A stretch of 64,000 bases of DNA, taken from NCBI GenBank assembly GCA_001769505.1, contig MEOF01000018.1, forward strand, positions 1-64,000. The letters are read 5' to 3'. The stretch comes from Bacteroidetes bacterium GWF2_33_38. GTDB taxonomy: Bacteria > Bacteroidota > Bacteroidia > Bacteroidales > GWF2-33-38. Of this stretch, positions 1 to 9,071 are shown one piece after another. The notes below the pieces were generated by a model that saw only the letters and a list, made by a program, of their open reading frames with translations, searched no databases and was not told where the DNA came from. Both the position numbers and the translations under genes were made by a program. Each line of letters starts with the position of its first letter. Position 1 is the stretch's first letter.

Positions 1-1948
1 AAGTTAAAAGACCAGTTCCACCAGAAACAGTAACATCGATAGTTCCGTCGGTTAAACCGTTACAAGAAATATTTGTAGCAATAGCAGTAGCAGACAAGGC
101 TGTGGGATTTGTCAATGTTGCCGAATGAGTTGCCAAACAATTATTTGCATCATAAACAGTTACATAATAATTTCCAGCCACTAAACCAGAGATATCTTCT
201 ATGGTTTGAGCGTTGCTCCATAGTATTGTATAAGGGCTTGTTCCTCCTGCAATTATTAAGTCAATTTCTCCATCAGAATCTCCATTACAAGAAGGGTGTG
301 TAATTACAGAACTTAATGATAATGCTGCTAATGGCTCGGATATGGTTACTGAATCGCTTGCAGAAGTTGCAGGAATATCCGAATCGGTTATTGTAACAGC
401 ATAATCTCCAGCAACTAAGCCTATAGCTGTTTGTGTTGTTTGTCCATCGCTCCACAAATATGTGTATGGAGGTATTCCGCCAATAGCTGTAGCTGTAGCT
501 GTTCCATTATCATCTCCATTACAAACAACGTCTGAATTAGACATGCTTATTATCCAATTGTATTGAGCTAAAAACATATCAGGAAGAGCATCTGTATTTG
601 CGTCAGTTATGGTTATTGCGTTTCCTGTTAAGGTTTTAGAAACAAAATAGCCTGATATATAGCTGTTTCCTTTTGTGTCAACAGCGATTGCTTGACTTTC
701 ATCTGCAACAACAGCAACTCCAACAAGACTATTTGCATTTATAGGATTTCCCGAATTATCAAAAACGGCAATGAAGGGTTCTGTTGAAGCTGAAGAGATA
801 AGTTGGTCGTCGCCTATCGTTAGTGTGTCTGTGAATGAGCCCGATACATAAATATTATCATCAAGCAAAGATAAAGAATATATTTGGTCAGTTCCTGGTT
901 GAGCCGAATGTGTTACCCAATATAACGCTCCTAAAGGGCTTCGTTTAGTAATATAGAAATCAATTCCATCAGTTGTAACTAAGTTTCCATCAAAAGAAAT
1001 ATCTGTTCCGTTAATATAACCAGCAGAATATACATTTCCGTCAGCATCTACCTGAATTTCTTTACTTTCGTCCCCATTAACTCCGCCAACGTCTTTTGCC
1101 CACAACAAATCGCCATCAGTATCAACTTTAAAAAGCAAAACGTCTTTTTCGGTTGTTAAAGTGCTTGATAGAGTAGTTGAGCCATCATCAAATGTGAAAT
1201 TTCCCGCAAGTGAACCGCTAACGTAATATCCAATACCATCATGTTTTGCAAGAGAAGTTAAATTTGAGTTTGCACTTGTGCTTGTATAGTGATGTTCCCA
1301 AACATAAGCTCCGGCATTATCATATTTAGCTATGAAAAAATCTCTTGTGCCAACAAGAGCTACGGTTGGACCTCCGGTAAAAGTTATTCCATTCGTATAA
1401 AATCCGACTATAATTAACTCGTTATTATCAACAATTATATCCGTTGCCCGTTGATTATTAACCCCTGTTGCAACATTAGAAACCCATTGTAACGCTCCAG
1501 ACGAATTATATTTTGCGATAAATACATCTTGTCCGGCTACATTTGAGTTCACGATTGTAACGGGACCTACATCGTTAAATGTAGTTGTAGCAGCAAATCC
1601 TCCGGTAATATAAACGTCTCCGTTAGAATCGATGTCCATACCCATACCATTTTCAGCTCCGGTTGCACTTCCTGCTCTAACTGCCCATTGCAATGTTCCT
1701 AACGAATTAAACTTTGCTAAAAACATATCCGTTACCCCCCCGTAAGGAGCCAATGGAGTTCCTTGAATGGTCAGAGTTCCAGAATAATCTCCAAATACAT
1801 AAAGATTATCTGAATTATCAACTTTACTTGCTCGAACATTAAAAGTTCCTCCAGTACATTCTCCTTGTCCTAACCAATTCCAATCTTGAGAATAAGCATT
1901 TACAACAAATAATATTGAAAATAAAAAGCTTACGTATAAATTTTTCAT
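1..1948 (-). CDS. Secreted beta-propeller (SBBP) and SprB-repeat protein, C-terminus outside window
   Basis: The open frame runs from an ATG at 1948 to the window edge without a stop, so about 649 residues of the N-terminal part are visible. The first ~21 residues are a signal peptide ending at AYSQ. Next come seven similar blocks with cores such as NLYVFGDYSG, DVYITGGF, NVYSAGYING and NSYISGYF, each followed by phrases like FLAKFNSLGTLQW. These are SBBP-type repeats and seven would make one propeller. Then come at least three SprB-type repeats (CNGDDNGTATA..GG.PPYTYLWS). Proteins of this build in Bacteroidota are usually exported by the type IX system and work at the cell surface in adhesion or gliding. 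The C-terminal sorting signal cannot be checked here. Confidence 0.85.
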   Translation of the reverse strand, partial: MKNLYVSFLFSILFVVNAYSQDWNWLGQGECTGGTFNVRASKVDNSDNLYVFGDYSGTLTIQGTPLAPYGGVTDMFLAKFNSLGTLQWAVRAGSATGAENGMGMDIDSNGDVYITGGFAATTTFNDVGPVTIVNSNVAGQDVFIAKYNSSGALQWVSNVATGVNNQRATDIIVDNNELIIVGFYTNGITFTGGPTVALVGTRDFFIAKYDNAGAYVWEHHYTSTSANSNLTSLAKHDGIGYYVSGSLAGNFTFDDGSTTLSSTLTTEKDVLLFKVDTDGDLLWAKDVGGVNGDESKEIQVDADGNVYSAGYINGTDISFDGNLVTTDGIDFYITKRSPLGALYWVTHSAQPGTDQIYSLSLLDDNIYVSGSFTDTLTIGDDQLISSASTEPFIAVFDNSGNPINANSLVGVAVVADESQAIAVDTKGNSYISGYFVSKTLTGNAITITDANTDALPDMFLAQYNWIISMSNSDVVCNGDDNGTATATAIGGIPPYTYLWSDGQTTQTAIGLVAGDYAVTITDSDIPATSASDSVTISEPLAALSLSSVITHPSCNGDSDGEIDLIIAGGTSPYTILWSNAQTIEDISGLVAGNYYVTVYDANNCLATHSATLTNPTALSATAIATNISCNGLTDGTIDVTVSGGTGLLT

Positions 1949-2217
1949 AATATAAAGTGTTTACTATCTACATAAATAATGTAGTAAAACTAAATAATTA
2001 ATTTCATTTTTCGATATTTTTTTAGTAAACAGTTCAAATTAGCGGTTTAACAACATTTTTTAATTGATTAGTAAATATTTTACTATTTTCAACTCTTGAA
2101 AAATTACGTACTAATCTCGGATTGTGATAAATCTTTCAAATAACTGTAACTTAAATCAAAAAATGTCTTAATTTAGTTTTTTTGAAAATTTAGTTTTCGG
2201 TCAATTATAATTATTCG

Positions 2218-3114
2218 ATGAAGCCCCTTGTACATATTGGATATCCTAAAACTGCAACTACTTGGTTTAGAACAAGATTTTATCCAATGGTAAGAGATGC
2301 TTTTTTTGTTGACCGAAAAACGATTAATCCAATAATTGTTAAAACAGATTTGGCTAATTTCAACAAATCAATAATTATTGAAAAGCTACAAATCCCAAAA
2401 TCCAATCAATTAATACTTTGTTCTGAAACATTGATGGGGCATATAAGTGATGGAAGTACAAACTGGAAATATTCAAAAGAAAATGCCATAAAGTTGAAGG
2501 AATTATTTCCAGATTCAAACATTGTAATTTTTATCAGAAACCAACAAGAATTAATAACGTCAGCATATATCCAATACATTAAAAATGGGGGGAATTATTC
2601 GATAAATAAATATTTGTATTCGAACGAAAATTTATTTCGTTTTGACCATTTAGAATTTGATAAAAAATTAGCTCATTATATTCAAATTTTTGGGAGAGAA
2701 AATATTCATATATATGTTTATGAAGACTTTATAAAAGACCGAAAAGCATTTCTTGAAAAATACATAGCTAAATTTCAATTAGAAATTAATTTTAAAAATC
2801 TTAATCTGGTACAGGTAAATTCAAGAATTAAGAGTAATTTTATTCCCTTGAAAAGATTTGCGAATTGTTTTATTAAAAAAAATTCGATAAAATTTAAGCA
2901 TCGTTTATTTTATATTCCATTGGTAAATCGAATGGTTGATTTTTATATTAAACAAACTAGTAATACATTTTTAGCAGGAGAAATAGCTACATCAGAAAAA
3001 ATTTTAGGAGCAAAAAACATCGCATATATTAAAAATTATTATGCACAGAGCAATCTAAATTTAATTAAAATAATTGATGTTGAACAATTAAAGCAATACA
3101 AATATTTGTCGTAA
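2218..3114 (+). CDS. Sulfotransferase-family protein (PAPS-dependent), copy 1
   Basis: 298 residues. The N-terminus has the PAPS 5'-phosphosulfate loop as HIGYPKTATTW (residues 6-16). The 3'-phosphate-binding motif follows as FIRNQQELITSAYIQY, with Arg107 and Ser115. Both are signatures of the sulfotransferase fold. Such enzymes move a sulfo group from PAPS to a hydroxyl or amine, often on a glycan or lipid; the acceptor is unknown. The start lies directly before the P-loop, as usual for the family. It is followed 4 bp after the stop by a paralogue with the same motifs, so the two are probably co-transcribed. They converge on two glycosyltransferase-like genes, which suggests decoration of a surface glycan. 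Confidence 0.8.
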   Translation: MKPLVHIGYPKTATTWFRTRFYPMVRDAFFVDRKTINPIIVKTDLANFNKSIIIEKLQIPKSNQLILCSETLMGHISDGSTNWKYSKENAIKLKELFPDSNIVIFIRNQQELITSAYIQYIKNGGNYSINKYLYSNENLFRFDHLEFDKKLAHYIQIFGRENIHIYVYEDFIKDRKAFLEKYIAKFQLEINFKNLNLVQVNSRIKSNFIPLKRFANCFIKKNSIKFKHRLFYIPLVNRMVDFYIKQTSNTFLAGEIATSEKILGAKNIAYIKNYYAQSNLNLIKIIDVEQLKQYKYLS

Positions 3115-3118
3115 AAAA

Positions 3119-4039
3119 ATGTCTAAACCAATCATACATATTGGATTTCCCAAAACAGCTACAACTTGGTTGCAAAAAGAATTTTTTCCAAATGTTGCGA
3201 ATATAAACTTTGTTCAGCGAGAAGATATTATTGAAAAAATTCTTCGTCCCAATACATTTGAAATTGATTTTGCTTCGACCAAAAATTACTTTAAAAATAA
3301 AAAGAGAACTGTAATTTGTGATGAAATTTTGGTTGGAGGATTAGACGCTTGTTTTGGAAATGGGGCATTTATTAAGGAAACAGGAATGCGATTGAAACAA
3401 ATTTTTGACGAAGCAGAAATCATAATTTTTATCAGAAATCAACCATCGATAATTGCTTCGACATATTTTCAATACATACGAGCTGGAGGAAATTATTCGG
3501 CGAAAAAATATTTAAGGCAAGGTCAGAAGCACTATCCATTTTTAGTAAATCAACTTTTGTTTTCGTACGATATATTTAAATTTGATCAAACTCTTTCATT
3601 TTACAAACAACTATATGGTAATGAGAATGTTCACGTTTATTTGTATGAAGATTTCAAAGAAGATAGAGAAGCATTTTTAATCCGACTTAAGCAAAAATTC
3701 GAACTTGAGATTGATATTCATAATTTAAAATTAGAAACGATCAGAAATGCTAGGTATAAGAAAATATTCGTAAAATTGGCACGATTTACAAATAGCTTTT
3801 GCATTGAGAAAAATTTGTTTAAATATTACATTTTTAACATACCTAAAATGTTCGTTTTAAGTCATAAAATATTCACCAAATTAAATAATTACAGAATATT
3901 CGGAAAATATAATACAGATGCTGAAATTATTGGGACTTCGAGTATTAAGAAAATTCAAGAAGTTTACAAACAAAGTAATAAAAATTTGATTGAAAAACAC
4001 GGGCTTGAATGCATTAAGAAATACAACTATCCTTTATAA
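3119..4039 (+). CDS. Sulfotransferase-family protein (PAPS-dependent), copy 2
   Basis: 306 residues, clearly homologous to the preceding gene over its whole length. It shows the PAPS loop HIGFPKTATTW (residues 7-17) and the 3'-phosphate motif FIRNQPSIIASTYFQYI with Arg106 and Ser114. The start is 4 bp after the stop of copy 1, a tandem duplication in one operon. The two sequences differ widely outside the motifs, so the duplication is old and acceptors may differ. Its last 6 bp overlap the 3' end of the convergent glycosyltransferase-like gene. The acceptor cannot be told from sequence. Confidence 0.8.
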   Translation: MSKPIIHIGFPKTATTWLQKEFFPNVANINFVQREDIIEKILRPNTFEIDFASTKNYFKNKKRTVICDEILVGGLDACFGNGAFIKETGMRLKQIFDEAEIIIFIRNQPSIIASTYFQYIRAGGNYSAKKYLRQGQKHYPFLVNQLLFSYDIFKFDQTLSFYKQLYGNENVHVYLYEDFKEDREAFLIRLKQKFELEIDIHNLKLETIRNARYKKIFVKLARFTNSFCIEKNLFKYYIFNIPKMFVLSHKIFTKLNNYRIFGKYNTDAEIIGTSSIKKIQEVYKQSNKNLIEKHGLECIKKYNYPL

Positions 4040-4846
4040 ATTTCTATTTATTAGACCTAAATTTTCGCAAAAATTAAAATCTGTTTCAATTTTTTTAAAT
4101 ATTTCATCTGTCAAATAACGATTTTCTCGGTAGGGCTTAGAATACAAAATTCTACGAACAAATATAATTCTTGACAAAATTTGATCCATCCATGTAAACG
4201 AACTTTCGAGCAAATGTGTATCAATTTTCGAAATAGGAGTTCGGAATCCGGCTCCATGATGGTAAATAAGATTATCGTAAATAGCAAACCATTGTGGATG
4301 AATATTATGTTGATTGTTTCTTATCATCGGATACCATGCAAAATCATTTTCAGTAAGTGTTTTTAGTAAATTTCCGCCAACATCACTTAGTTCACGATTA
4401 ATCAGTTCATTTTTCCAGCTATACCCAGCATTCCAATCTCCTTTTATTTTTTTCCAAAAGCCAACTGTTGAAACACAAAAAGAAGGATGAGGCTGACAGT
4501 CACCAAAATCAATGCTTCGTTTTATTGCCAAGAGAGGAAATTGTTGAAGTTTTTCTTTCAAAAACGTATCTATTTCCCGAATAGGAAAAGCATCACCATC
4601 AATGAATATTACTAAATCGTTGTCAGCCGCATTTTCGATAATTTTATTTGCTAAAAAATTTAATTTTTCTGCATGCGATTCAATTTTAGCTTTTGACGAA
4701 TAAAAAAATTTGTGCGAATGATCTGTTTTAATTCCATTCAAAAAAGCGTATATCTGATATGGACTTTTTATATACGCTTGAATATACTTAAGTTGAATAT
4801 CAATCCACTTATCTGAACGGTGATGAACAGTAGCTATATGAATCAT
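4034..4846 (-). CDS. Glycosyltransferase-like protein (GT-A type DxD), copy 1
   Basis: 270 residues starting MIHIATVHHRSDKW. A GT-A-like acidic motif is seen as VIFIDGDAFPI, with Asp83 and Asp85 as the likely metal and nucleotide-sugar ligands. Conserved blocks shared with its paralogue include AIKRSIDFGDCQPHP, VGFWK.IKGDW.AGYSW and LIYHHGAGFR, the last a possible catalytic or acceptor loop. No signal peptide or membrane span is seen, so it is probably cytoplasmic. It overlaps its paralogue by 4 bp (ATGA type) and lies last in a minus-strand run. The sugar donor is unknown. The glycosyltransferase call rests on the DxD motif and context rather than on a recognised subfamily. Confidence 0.6.
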   Translation of the reverse strand: MIHIATVHHRSDKWIDIQLKYIQAYIKSPYQIYAFLNGIKTDHSHKFFYSSKAKIESHAEKLNFLANKIIENAADNDLVIFIDGDAFPIREIDTFLKEKLQQFPLLAIKRSIDFGDCQPHPSFCVSTVGFWKKIKGDWNAGYSWKNELINRELSDVGGNLLKTLTENDFAWYPMIRNNQHNIHPQWFAIYDNLIYHHGAGFRTPISKIDTHLLESSFTWMDQILSRIIFVRRILYSKPYRENRYLTDEIFKKIETDFNFCENLGLINRNL

Positions 4847-5634
4847 AAATTTTTATAAAACGTGTAATCATTCACAATTTGCTTGAAAATAGAATCGCCT
4901 AATCGTGCATTTTTTCGTATCGCTTTTAAATATAAAATTCGTCGGATAAATCTAATTTTATCAATCATTCGTTCCATCTTATTAAAAGAACTGGTAATTG
5001 AGTTATGGTCAACATTTGAAATGGGAATTCGAAACCCGGCTCCGTGATGGTAAATCAAATTTCCATAAACAGCAAACCATCTAGGATGAGGATTTTTAAT
5101 ATTTGTTCTGATTAAAGGATACCAACGAATGTTATTGTCGCTTAATAATTTTAGTAAATTTCCACCAGGGTCGGTGTTTTGTTTATCGTAAATGCTATTA
5201 TGCCAAGAATATCCTGCACTCCAATCTCCTTTTATCTCTTTCCAAAAGCCAACAGAAGAAACACAAAAAGCCGGATGTGGCTGACAATCCCCAAAATCGA
5301 TGCTTCGTTTTATTGCCAATACCTTAAATTCTTTTAGTTTTTCGTATAAAAAAAAATCCATTTCTTGAATTGGAAAAGCATCGCCATCTAGAAACAGTAT
5401 TAAATCATCATTTTTAGCGTTTTCGATAATTTTTTTTGCTAAGATATTTAACTTTTTAGCGTGCGATTCAATATTTTCTTTTGATGAAAAATAAAACTTA
5501 TTTGAATAATCTTTTTTCACGCCATTTAAAAAAGCATAAATCCGATAAGGTTGACGTATATATTTTTCAATATATTTCAGTTGAATGTCAATCCACTTAT
5601 CGGATTTATGATGAACCGTAGCAATATGTATCAT
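4843..5634 (-). CDS. Glycosyltransferase-like protein (GT-A type DxD), copy 2
   Basis: 263 residues, with high similarity to the downstream paralogue from the first residues (MIHIATVHHKSDKW) to the end. The DxD-type motif is LILFLDGDAFPI. The blocks AIKRSIDFGDCQPHP, SVGFWKEIKGDWSAGYSW and LIYHHGAGFR are retained, so both copies look functional. Translational coupling with the next gene is likely from the 4-bp overlap. It begins 17 bp after the gamma-lyase stop and could be read through from that gene. The pair faces two sulfotransferases, giving a 2+2 set of glycan-modifying genes. Confidence 0.6.
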   Translation of the reverse strand: MIHIATVHHKSDKWIDIQLKYIEKYIRQPYRIYAFLNGVKKDYSNKFYFSSKENIESHAKKLNILAKKIIENAKNDDLILFLDGDAFPIQEMDFFLYEKLKEFKVLAIKRSIDFGDCQPHPAFCVSSVGFWKEIKGDWSAGYSWHNSIYDKQNTDPGGNLLKLLSDNNIRWYPLIRTNIKNPHPRWFAVYGNLIYHHGAGFRIPISNVDHNSITSSFNKMERMIDKIRFIRRILYLKAIRKNARLGDSIFKQIVNDYTFYKNL

Positions 5635-5651
5635 CGGGACTTCACAAATAC

Positions 5652-6833
5652 TTAGATTTTTTTTAACGCTTGATCCAAATCTGCAATAATATCTTCTACA
5701 TTTTCGATACCAACTGAGAATCGAACCAACTCGTCGGTTATGCTGGCAGCAAGTCTATTTTCTTTTGATAATCCTGCGTGAGTCATCGATGCCGGATGTT
5801 GAATCAGCGTTTCTACTCCTCCTAACGATACTGCAAGAAGAGCAAGCTTAACGTTGTCCATTAAAATTCTTCCAGCTTCAAAACCCCCTTTAACGCCAAA
5901 GCTAATCATTGCTCCATCTCCTTTCATTTGCTCTTTAGCTAAATTATATTGAGGAAATGATTTTAATCCTGGATATTTTATCCATTCTACTTTAGGATGT
6001 TTTTCCAGATATTCGGCAACTTTCATTGCACTTTGTTGCGAGCGTTCCATTCGCAAAGCCAATGTTTTTACTCCACGAATTACCATGTACGCTTGGTGTG
6101 GATCCATGTTGCCGCCCATGTATGTCATTGCTTTACGGAGTTTATTATATACTTGTTCGTCTTTTGCAATTAATGCTCCTCCAACAATATCTGCATGCCC
6201 GTTGATAAATTTTGTTAACGAATGTAGCGATATATCAGCACCTAAATCTAAAGGTTTTTGTAATAATGGGCTTGAAAAAGTATTGTCAACGCAAACCAAT
6301 ATATTGTGTTTATGTGCAATTTCACTTGCTTTTCTAATATCAGTCAAGGTCATAGTTGGGTTTGCTGGCGTTTCGAGATACAAAAGTTTTGTATTTGGTT
6401 TAATTGCTTTTTCAATGTTTTCCAATAACGACGAATCAACATAGCTTGATTGAACGCCAAACCCAGCAAAAATGGATTCCATAACGCCTCTACTTGGACC
6501 ATAAACAGCACTTGTGCTAATCATATGGTCTCCTTGTTTTAACAATGCACTATAAACTGTAGTAACGGCAGCCATTCCTGAAGCTAAGGCGATTCCTCGA
6601 TAGCCGTTTTCCAATTCAGCTAACTTGTTTTCTAACGCATCTATTGTTGGATTTCCAATACGAGTATAGATAAATCCTTTTTCTTTGCCTGCAAATAAAT
6701 CTGCACCGTGTTGTGCATTTTTAAAAGCAAATGTCGATGTTTGATAAATAGGGGTTACTGCACTTCCGTATTCGTCGTGAAAATCACCTGCGTGAATTAA
6801 CTTGGTTTCAAAACCACTGTTTTTTGTGTCCAT
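5652..6833 (-). CDS. PLP-dependent Cys/Met-metabolism enzyme (methionine gamma-lyase / cystathionine lyase family), copy 1
   Basis: 393 residues, full length for the Cys/Met metabolism PLP family. The PLP lysine is Lys208 in SLHSLTKFINGH. Tyr56 and Arg58 (YTRIGNPT) would bind the cofactor phosphate from the neighbouring subunit, Tyr111 (AVYGPSRG) is the stacking tyrosine, and Asp183 (VDNTF) pairs with the pyridine nitrogen. Overall it resembles bacterial methionine gamma-lyases, which release methanethiol, ammonia and 2-oxobutyrate. However, the cysteine that normally follows YG in those enzymes is Pro113 here. A cystathionine gamma-lyase or gamma-synthase role is therefore equally possible. 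A close paralogue lies at 26577-27758. No SAM riboswitch was noticed in the short upstream gap. Confidence 0.85.
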   Translation of the reverse strand: MDTKNSGFETKLIHAGDFHDEYGSAVTPIYQTSTFAFKNAQHGADLFAGKEKGFIYTRIGNPTIDALENKLAELENGYRGIALASGMAAVTTVYSALLKQGDHMISTSAVYGPSRGVMESIFAGFGVQSSYVDSSLLENIEKAIKPNTKLLYLETPANPTMTLTDIRKASEIAHKHNILVCVDNTFSSPLLQKPLDLGADISLHSLTKFINGHADIVGGALIAKDEQVYNKLRKAMTYMGGNMDPHQAYMVIRGVKTLALRMERSQQSAMKVAEYLEKHPKVEWIKYPGLKSFPQYNLAKEQMKGDGAMISFGVKGGFEAGRILMDNVKLALLAVSLGGVETLIQHPASMTHAGLSKENRLAASITDELVRFSVGIENVEDIIADLDQALKKI

Positions 6834-6898
6834 TTTTAATGTTTTTATTTTAAGACCTAAAGGTATTTATTTTGTTGATAATTTTAATATTTGATTTA

Positions 6899-7435
6899 TT
6901 ATTCTTTGCTTTTTTCAGGAGTAGAAATTACATCCTCCTTCATTTTGTTAAAATCGAGTTCCGCAATCGAAGGATATATTGTTAGAACCATATCTGAAAT
7001 CGGTTTGTACAACAACGATTCTTTTTTGATTTCTTCGGATATAACCTTTGACTTAGGATCAAATCGGTTCAATAATATAATCACGACTCCTAAAATCAAT
7101 AAAAATTTTGCTGTTCCAAACACCGCTCCTAGAATTCTATTTACAACTCCTAACGAGGCTGTTTTTATCATCGAATCAATTAACTTTGAAATCAGGTGAA
7201 CTAAAATAACTATGATAATAAAAGTAATTGCAAATGAAATAACGGGTAAATACTCGCTTGTAAAATCGAAAGTTTTGATTAGAAAGCTAGATGTATAATT
7301 AGAAAGTTTAATGGCTCCATAAATTCCTAAAATTAACGAAAGCAACGAAGCAATTTCAGTAATCAGCCCTTTTGTAAAGCCTTTGTATGCTCCCCATAAT
7401 AAAGGAATAATAATCAATATGTCAATGTAATGCAT
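6899..7435 (-). CDS. CvpA family membrane protein
   Basis: 178 residues with four hydrophobic spans in roughly the first 125 residues. The start MHYIDILIIIPLLWGAYKGF and the block GVVNRILGAVFGTAKFLLIL match the CvpA/colicin V production family (known from family). A charged C-terminal tail of about 50 residues would be cytoplasmic. CvpA proteins are inner-membrane proteins of uncertain biochemical role, linked in other bacteria to envelope stress and biofilm formation. It is first in a minus-strand run, 65 bp upstream of the gamma-lyase gene, and is divergent from the GH3-family gene. Confidence 0.8.
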   Translation of the reverse strand: MHYIDILIIIPLLWGAYKGFTKGLITEIASLLSLILGIYGAIKLSNYTSSFLIKTFDFTSEYLPVISFAITFIIIVILVHLISKLIDSMIKTASLGVVNRILGAVFGTAKFLLILGVVIILLNRFDPKSKVISEEIKKESLLYKPISDMVLTIYPSIAELDFNKMKEDVISTPEKSKE

Positions 7436-7511
7436 TGTTTTTCTAAAAATAGTATATTACAAAAGTAAAAAAAATGTGCTTGAAAAAAATTATTGATGCG
7501 AATTATAGTTA

Positions 7512-7519
7512 TAAATTTG
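7512..7519 (+). promoter_or_regulatory. Bacteroidota -7 element upstream of the GH3-family gene
   Basis: TAAATTTG matches the TAnnTTTG -7 consensus. It lies 25 bp before the ATG at 7545, giving a short leader. The -33 half is poor: only an ATTG at about 16 bp is visible. Confidence 0.4.
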
Positions 7520-7544
7520 TATATTTAGCATTCAAAAAGAGCTT

Positions 7545-9071
7545 ATGCCCATTCTAAATTCTATTGTATCGTGGTTAAATATAAAACGCTTATATCAAAT
7601 TGAGCTTTTTAAAAAATATCCTATTGAGGTACAAGAAGAAACATTTAATAAACTCATTAAAAAAGCAAAAGATACCGAGTGGGGCGTTAAATATCATTAC
7701 AAAACGATTCAATCAGTTGAGCAATTTAAAAATAGAGTTCCAATTCAAGACTACGAAAAGATAAAACCATATGTAACCAGACTTCGTCAAGGGGAGCAAA
7801 ATTTATTATGGCCTACCGATATTAAGTGGTTTGCAAAATCTTCGGGAACTACTGCCGATAAAAGCAAGTTTATTCCAGTTAGTAAAGAGGCAATTGAAGA
7901 TTGTCACTTTCGCGGAGGAAAAGATATAATTGCTATTTATACTCAAAATAATCCCGAAACGGGAATATTATCAGGCAAAGGTCTTGCCCTTGGTGGAGCA
8001 CACCAGGTTAATAATTTTAGCAACGAATCGTATTATGGCGATGTTTCGGCGATATTGATACAAAATCTTCCGTTTTGGGCTGAATTTATCCGAACCCCGA
8101 ATTTGTCAATTGCTTTGATGAGTGAATGGGAAGAAAAACTGGAAAAAATGTCGGAAGCTACAGTCAACGAAAATGTTACAAACATTGCCGGAGTGCCTTC
8201 ATGGATGTTGGTTTTATTAAAAAACATCCTCGAAAAAACAGGAAAAACAAATATTCTAGACATTTGGCCTAACCTAGAGGTTTTTATTCATGGCGGAGTT
8301 AGCTTTTTGCCTTATCGTGAGCATTTTAAACAAATAATCAAGTCCGACAAAATGAACTACCTTGAAACATATAATGCTTCGGAGGGATTTTTTTCAATTC
8401 AAGACGACCCAACTACCGACGACATGCTATTAATGCTTGATTACGGGATTTTTTACGAATTTATTGCAATGGAAAACATTGATAAACCACATCCCAAAAC
8501 ATTGATGCTTGATGAGGTAGAAATTGGGAAAAATTATGCAATGTTAATTACAACCAATGCAGGATTGTGGAGATATCTGATTGGTGACACCGTTAAGTTT
8601 ACTTCGAAATATCCTTTTAAAATAAAAATTACAGGGCGTACAAAACATTACATAAATGTATTTGGCGAAGAATTAATTATTGATAATGCTGAAAGTGCAA
8701 TAAAAGTTGCCTGCGAAAAAACTCATGCAATGGTTCGTGAATACACAGCTGCACCAATTTTTATGAATCAAGACGAAGCTGGGGGACACGAATGGCTGTT
8801 TGAATTTGAAAAAGCCCCCGAAAGTTTAGATTACTTTGCCGATGTATTAGACAATGCTCTTAAGGCTGTTAATTCTGATTACGAAGCCAAAAGGTACAAA
8901 AACATGGCTCTGAAACTTCCAAAACTTACGAGTTTAAAATACGGCGTTTTTTACACTTGGTTAAAAGAAAAACAAAAACTTGGCGGACAGCATAAAATTC
9001 CTCGTTTGTCGAACTCAAGAGATTATGTTGAGCAATTACTAGACATTAACAGCAAAATGAAAAATGATTAA
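7545..9071 (+). CDS. GH3 family acyl-acid amido synthetase-like protein
   Basis: 508 residues, close to the usual length of bacterial GH3-domain proteins. The ATP-binding loop of the acyl-adenylate superfamily is visible as KSSGTTADKSKFIPVS (about residues 104-119). Further motifs are ETYNASEGFFSIQ, WRYLIGDTVKF and ITGRTKHYINVFGEEL, the last being the adenylation hinge. Plant GH3 enzymes join carboxylic acids to amino acids through an acyl-AMP. The bacterial substrates are unknown. It ends 8 bp inside the next gene, suggesting coupling. Confidence 0.85.
   Translation: MPILNSIVSWLNIKRLYQIELFKKYPIEVQEETFNKLIKKAKDTEWGVKYHYKTIQSVEQFKNRVPIQDYEKIKPYVTRLRQGEQNLLWPTDIKWFAKSSGTTADKSKFIPVSKEAIEDCHFRGGKDIIAIYTQNNPETGILSGKGLALGGAHQVNNFSNESYYGDVSAILIQNLPFWAEFIRTPNLSIALMSEWEEKLEKMSEATVNENVTNIAGVPSWMLVLLKNILEKTGKTNILDIWPNLEVFIHGGVSFLPYREHFKQIIKSDKMNYLETYNASEGFFSIQDDPTTDDMLLMLDYGIFYEFIAMENIDKPHPKTLMLDEVEIGKNYAMLITTNAGLWRYLIGDTVKFTSKYPFKIKITGRTKHYINVFGEELIIDNAESAIKVACEKTHAMVREYTAAPIFMNQDEAGGHEWLFEFEKAPESLDYFADVLDNALKAVNSDYEAKRYKNMALKLPKLTSLKYGVFYTWLKEKQKLGGQHKIPRLSNSRDYVEQLLDINSKMKND

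Noticed and set aside
6834-6898. SAM riboswitch upstream of the gamma-lyase gene
   Set aside because: The gap is only 65 bp and shows no conserved SAM aptamer pattern.
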